Of a DNA stretch of 64,000 nt, positions 59,826-64,000 are shown one piece after another. Source of the DNA: Ectocarpus siliculosus (Eukaryota > Sar > Phaeophyceae > Ectocarpales > Ectocarpaceae); contig FN649739.1 in assembly GCA_000310025.1 (NCBI GenBank), forward strand, positions 717,510 to 781,509, read 5' to 3'. Below the pieces are notes generated by a model, which was not told where the DNA came from, ran no database searches, and saw nothing but the letters and a program-made list of their open reading frames with translations. Numbering within the stretch: the first letter of the stretch is position 1; every line of letters begins with the position of its first letter. The translations under genes were made by a program, and so were the position numbers.

Positions 59826-62800
59826 GTAAGCCATCGTTCTGTGGATCGTTCCTGACAGTCTCGCCAGAACCCACGAGAAAGGTTTTTTTCTCCGGGTTAA
59901 GGGCGGAGAGAGGCTCGTTTGGTGGGATTGTTTATTTTACCCTTTTTTGGTAGCAACCTTCGAAGCAACACACCAGGCACCACCCACCCGCACACACAGT
60001 CTGCTAAGAACATTTCCGAGCTCCCAAAGAGAAGGTCAGCGCCCAGCGTAAAGGCCCTGGAGTTGGCGCGCGAGCAACAAAAAAAGAGGCAGGCTGCACG
60101 GCCCGAAAGCCATGTTGGGTTTGCGGCTTGAGGCCAGCAACACGCCCGTGAGGTTGAGGCAAGGGGGAAAAAGAGGGCCAGAATCGCTGAGACAACGACG
60201 ACCAACGATGTAGGTAGAGGTGGTGGCAGCACCGCCAGCAAAGAAGAGCAGAGAGGAGAAAGAGCACGAAGAGTACCCTCCTGGTGCAGACGGGCGCGTC
60301 CTTCCTCCCGCGAGAGTTTTCTCCGATTTCCGTTCGAAAGAGCGTTTGACGTGGGGTGTGCCCCAATCCCCAAACCCCTCTCCCGAACGCTAGGAATGCG
60401 ACACAGCACGTCAGTCAGAGGCTGCCGGACAGTGTAATTACTCCCTGTCTCCGTACTGGTGCGATTTTTGGTGTGCTGGGGGTGAGGGAGAGATACAGAC
60501 AAGCACACGAATGCATGCATGTTCACTCAATCAAGAGCAGTGGGAGCGCTGTGATCAGGGTGCAGCTGTCACGCAGCGCACCACGAAAATACAGCAGGAC
60601 CTGCCGACAGGGGGAGTTCTTTCGGTGGGATTTGGCGGACTGTGCCCCACAGTCAATCACATGAGGCCGCCTTAAATCTGAAATTATTTTGCTTGCACGC
60701 AGTTTCCAGTAAAGTTTCTTACATCAAAATCTGCTTCCTTCCTTAAATGGAAAATTTGGAGTCCCAGTCCGAATTTGTGTACGATTTTATTATTCTTCAG
60801 TTTAAGGGACGCATCATCTAGGTTGTATGTGCTCACACTTCGGGCGGGCACGGGCATCGGGCGCGGTGGAGGGCGGGTTCACCAGTTGATTCGCGATCGA
60901 ACGGAGCCTTTCGCTCTCGAGACACCGCCATGTGCCCTCGACGTTACTTAACATGGCAGCTCTTGCTTACAACGAAATTGATTCCCCGCCTTGGCTAGTT
61001 GCGGCTCCACTGCCAAGAGACCACACCATCTCGCAGTCTTGCAACAATAACCAAGGGTATATCGTCATGTCGCCATCTCCTCGTCGTTCGCCCCCTTATC
61101 GAGGGCATGCTCTTTTCTACCTGTGGTTCACGACCTCTCGGCAGAAGAGGCTGAGCAGCCTCTTGGATTTGCAACATGGCCGAGGTGGCCCAACGCCACA
61201 CCCGCACTACAGCAACCAATCACACGCAACTACCCCCAAAACCTTCAACATCCGGTCCAATACAATCACCGCTCGAAGGAGCATGCCGGTAGGAGTGTGT
61301 GTTGATAATATGCCCCAACCTCCTTCCTTGTCGCCTACGGTACCCTTGGCTTCGACAGCGCCCCTCGTGCAGAGTCCATAGACATTCGGCTTTTCATATG
61401 CCCACCCCGGATATCGTAACCCTCACGCTTGACGCAGGGTACTGCCGGGCCATGGCTTCACGGGGTGTACTGCTCTACAGGCACTCCGCGCAAGGTGTTA
61501 TGTCGTCAACCTGTTTCTTATGTGCACCCCCGTCACCCTCCCACGATGATAGCTCTAGTATGATACACCTCTCGTACGGCAGTGGTGTACTTCACCCAGA
61601 AACTAACACCTATTAGTTCGGCACTTTTCCGAGTAGCTGCGAACGAAAATGTTTGGGCGTGGAGGCATTCTCCTCAGAGCATGTGCAAGCTCCCTTCTCG
61701 ATGTATCCTGCTGTCCATCATACTCTCTGGATAATGTGCTTGCGCCAGGCGTTCTTCGGAGACGGTCTTGCGGTCTTGGGGCTATACCTTTTCCTCCGTA
61801 CCCTCCATTGGCGGAGTCAATTCCCGTGTCATTCCTACGCCCGTCGCCGTTCCACCCCAAGACGGCGCCTCTCCTTGCATAAATCGAGCCTATAGCAAGG
61901 GCGGAAACAAAACAGGTGCGCGTCTACACTTGTTATTTCAAATTCACCGTTCGCTGACGTTGATAGAATGGCGCAAAGAGCGCCCTTCGGTTTCTGAGTG
62001 TGCAGATACGGCATTGACTACCGCGAATACATCCATGCGTTTCAACATCTGAACTCCGTTTTGTACTGTGACCAAAATGCTGCGTTAGCCTTGGCAAGGT
62101 GAGTCAACTACGTTTCACCCCCGTAGATATTCGCAAAACACGATGTACCCTAAATCACAGGAAGGTCGTCGTTTTTCTTACCGGTGGAGCGACGTTGTGG
62201 CGCAAAAGGTGACCAATTTCGTCGTGACGCTTTGACACAAGCTCGTACCCTTTTTCAAGTGGCGACGTCATGTTTTGGCGCCATTTCCGGTTGGCCTGTG
62301 GCAATGACGTCAAATCGAGAGCAGTGGTAAGCTTGTGACGGAGGAAAGAAGCGGTTTCGGGAGGCTTCGCCGGAAAGGGCTGCTAGCATGTTTAACACAC
62401 GACCGACTTTGCCCGAGCCCTGCCTCTCCAAATTCTTTGGTGCTGGATCTACCCTTGACACTAGAGGTCGTGCGTGGGCCTTGCCACACACGTCTCCAAC
62501 CTGCGAAACCAACATGCAACTCTCGCCCAAATCCCAAACCGCCTTGTCTCGCCCTGGGGGCGCTGCACTCACCCGGTCCACGAAGCGCTTCTTCTGGCAC
62601 GACCACTGGATAAATTAAGTTTCCCATAACCGGGGACACGCACACGACGGGGGCGGTGCACGTTGAATGCGCGAGATACTTCATACATTTGGGTTTCGTT
62701 CCAGTTGTCCTAAGTTTGTCTTGCTTGGACTCGGCTACAGGCGTTTGCCGAAGCAGAAAATGCCCCCCCGATAAAATATGCGGCCATGTCCGAACCAGGC

Positions 62801-62829
62801 GCACCCATCGCCGTTTATTCAGGTTGTGA

Positions 62830-63966
62830 CTACGTATTGTAGAAACGGCTACCATCTCTTCCAGGGTCCTGGGGCTCGGCCTTTGCCACAGCTTCATCCG
62901 AAAACGTTTCCTGGAGCTTCTGCGCCCCAATTGCGCGCCCTGTGCTCTCAACCCTCAAATTACTCTATCGAAACCGTTGGTTACCTGCTCGTACAACAGC
63001 TCGACGCTCTTGCTGTTGAAAAACCCGTCGGTCGCGGGCACAATGATTGTGGCTACCGCCAAGGCAGCAGCTGAGCGTGAGGGCCCCCACCCAAAGATGA
63101 GCCCGATGTCGCTCGTACCAATACCCCAAAAGAATAGGGCGGGGCATCCGAGCTGTAGGCTAACCGCTGACTTCCTGCTCATGCCAGGGTGCGGAAACAA
63201 ACGGCCATGGCATCTTGAAGGTCACAGCAATGACGGGAGCAGGAATGGCTGCCCAAAACGATCTTGGTCACCTCCATTTTTGACGGGGCGTTAGGAACAA
63301 CCTAAGAAGGTTCTTCTCCCGCCAAACTTGGGGCACAAGGCAGAAGTCCATCGCAGTCTCTGAGAACAGAAATCAATGGCGTCCCGACTTTCTACGTTGT
63401 TGTTTGAGCGAGGAATCCGCGACGAGCTCACTAAAAAGGGCCCCACCGCGACAAAGAGTACTCCACCGCGACACATCACGCGGTCTCGTTGTCGCACCTT
63501 GGCACCGCCGCCGGGTTCTCTGCGACAGGTTTTTCCTTGAGAAGCAACGAATTCGCCCAATAAAAAAAAGGTGCCAGGATGCACATGAACACGAGAAGGT
63601 ACAGCTGGTCGTTTTCTTGCGTCACCGGTAGCAGGAGCTGAAAAATCTGTTTAACATTTGCCGCGTTTTGCGCGAGTGGCACAACAAGCAAGCAAGCAAA
63701 GAAATCTGTAACGGCTATGGGCTTTTCTTGGAGCGTTACCATAGGACAACGCGAAGAGATGAACCGTGGGTTTTTAGTTCATCGCGGTGGCATTGGGTGC
63801 GGCATTCATATCGGTTGATATACAAACACAATCAGCGCGGTCTTGAGTGGAGTCTCACGAGGGTGGACGGAGGCTTTTGCGTGCAAACAACTCACCGTCA
63901 TATATCATGGTTCCGATCTGTGTCTTGTCACTGAGCAGATACTCTCCATCAACCGGTGAGAACAAC
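62830..63966 (-). CDS. Small multi-pass membrane protein, 3' part (5' end outside window)
   Basis: Terminal exons are 63646-63498, 63174-62985 and 62910-62830 (stop TAG), with phases matching. A further exon ending at 63896 (YLLSDKTQIGTMIYD, donor GTGAGT) lies upstream, but its phase does not join directly, so an exon between is missing. Hydrophobic segments: LYLLVFMCILAPFFYWANSL, CPALFFWGIGTSDIGLIFGW and AAALAVATIIVPATDGFF. The C-terminus is short, charged and cytosol-like (DEAVAKAEPQDPGRDG). The pattern of a short helix, Gly-x-x-x-x-Gly, Arg and then a late Asp faintly recalls DUF4267-type proteins; I would not rely on it. Function unknown. Confidence 0.6.
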
Positions 63967-64000
63967 AAAAATTAATGGCCACCGAATCTACGTCGGTCAA

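Larger units (their letters stand above)
57503..62829. other. No confident gene; contains repeat copy and palindrome
   Basis: Begins with the upstream side of the DENN gene and ends downstream of the right-edge membrane-protein gene. Candidate frames such as 58398-58802 (134 codons, Cys-containing C-terminus) and 60932-61381 (149 codons) have no recognisable domain. A plus-strand segment at about 60000-60131, preceded by a usable acceptor and reading KALELAREQQKKRQAARP before a stop, could be a terminal exon, but nothing upstream joins it. Confidence 0.45.

Noticed and set aside
59897-60526. 209-codon minus-strand frame with hydrophobic stretches
   Set aside because: Composition is erratic; the plus strand at 60000-60131 looks more protein-like, and neither could be linked to other exons.

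Overview
The window looks like nuclear DNA of an intron-dense eukaryote. I infer a stramenopile, most probably a brown alga of the Ectocarpus kind. The basis is many short, phase-consistent exons with strong GT-AG sites, Ala/Gly-rich low-complexity stretches in otherwise ordinary proteins, long GA/CT microsatellites in introns, and an LRR gene of 24-residue repeats with phase-2 introns plus a Cys-rich module. Species is inference; no organelle, bacterial or viral block was recognised. All gene models were spliced by hand; where every junction keeps frame I say so.

Layout. 174-2730 (+): 3' end of an LRR surface-protein gene cut by the left edge. 2731-11302: mostly no recognisable gene, with a GA tract and a foldback-like element (8702-10068) that contains a 100-base assembly gap. 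11303-16319 (-): RNA-recognition-motif gene. 17913-23107 (+): complete 351-residue neuferricin/CYB5D2-like MAPR haem protein. 24547-29079 (-): TPR-repeat methyltransferase lacking its first exon(s). 29303-30095: dispersed repeat, with an inverted copy at 58985-59825. 32914-41027 (+): complete 608-residue secreted LRR/Cys-rich/Thr-Pro-rich protein with a C-terminal hydrophobic tail, paralogous to the left-edge gene. 42421-43895 (-): 374-residue acidic protein of unknown function. 44302-57502 (-): 18-exon, 691-residue protein with ankyrin repeats followed by a DENN domain, all junctions in frame. 62830-63966 (-): 3' part of a small membrane-protein gene running off the right edge.

The genes do not form a pathway; this is an ordinary gene-rich stretch. 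The most distinctive signals are the ankyrin-DENN architecture, the LRR paralogue pair built of interchangeable phase-2 exons, the consistent CT-in-sense orientation of intronic microsatellites, two hairpins inside introns of the DENN gene, and the inverted-repeat element around the gap.
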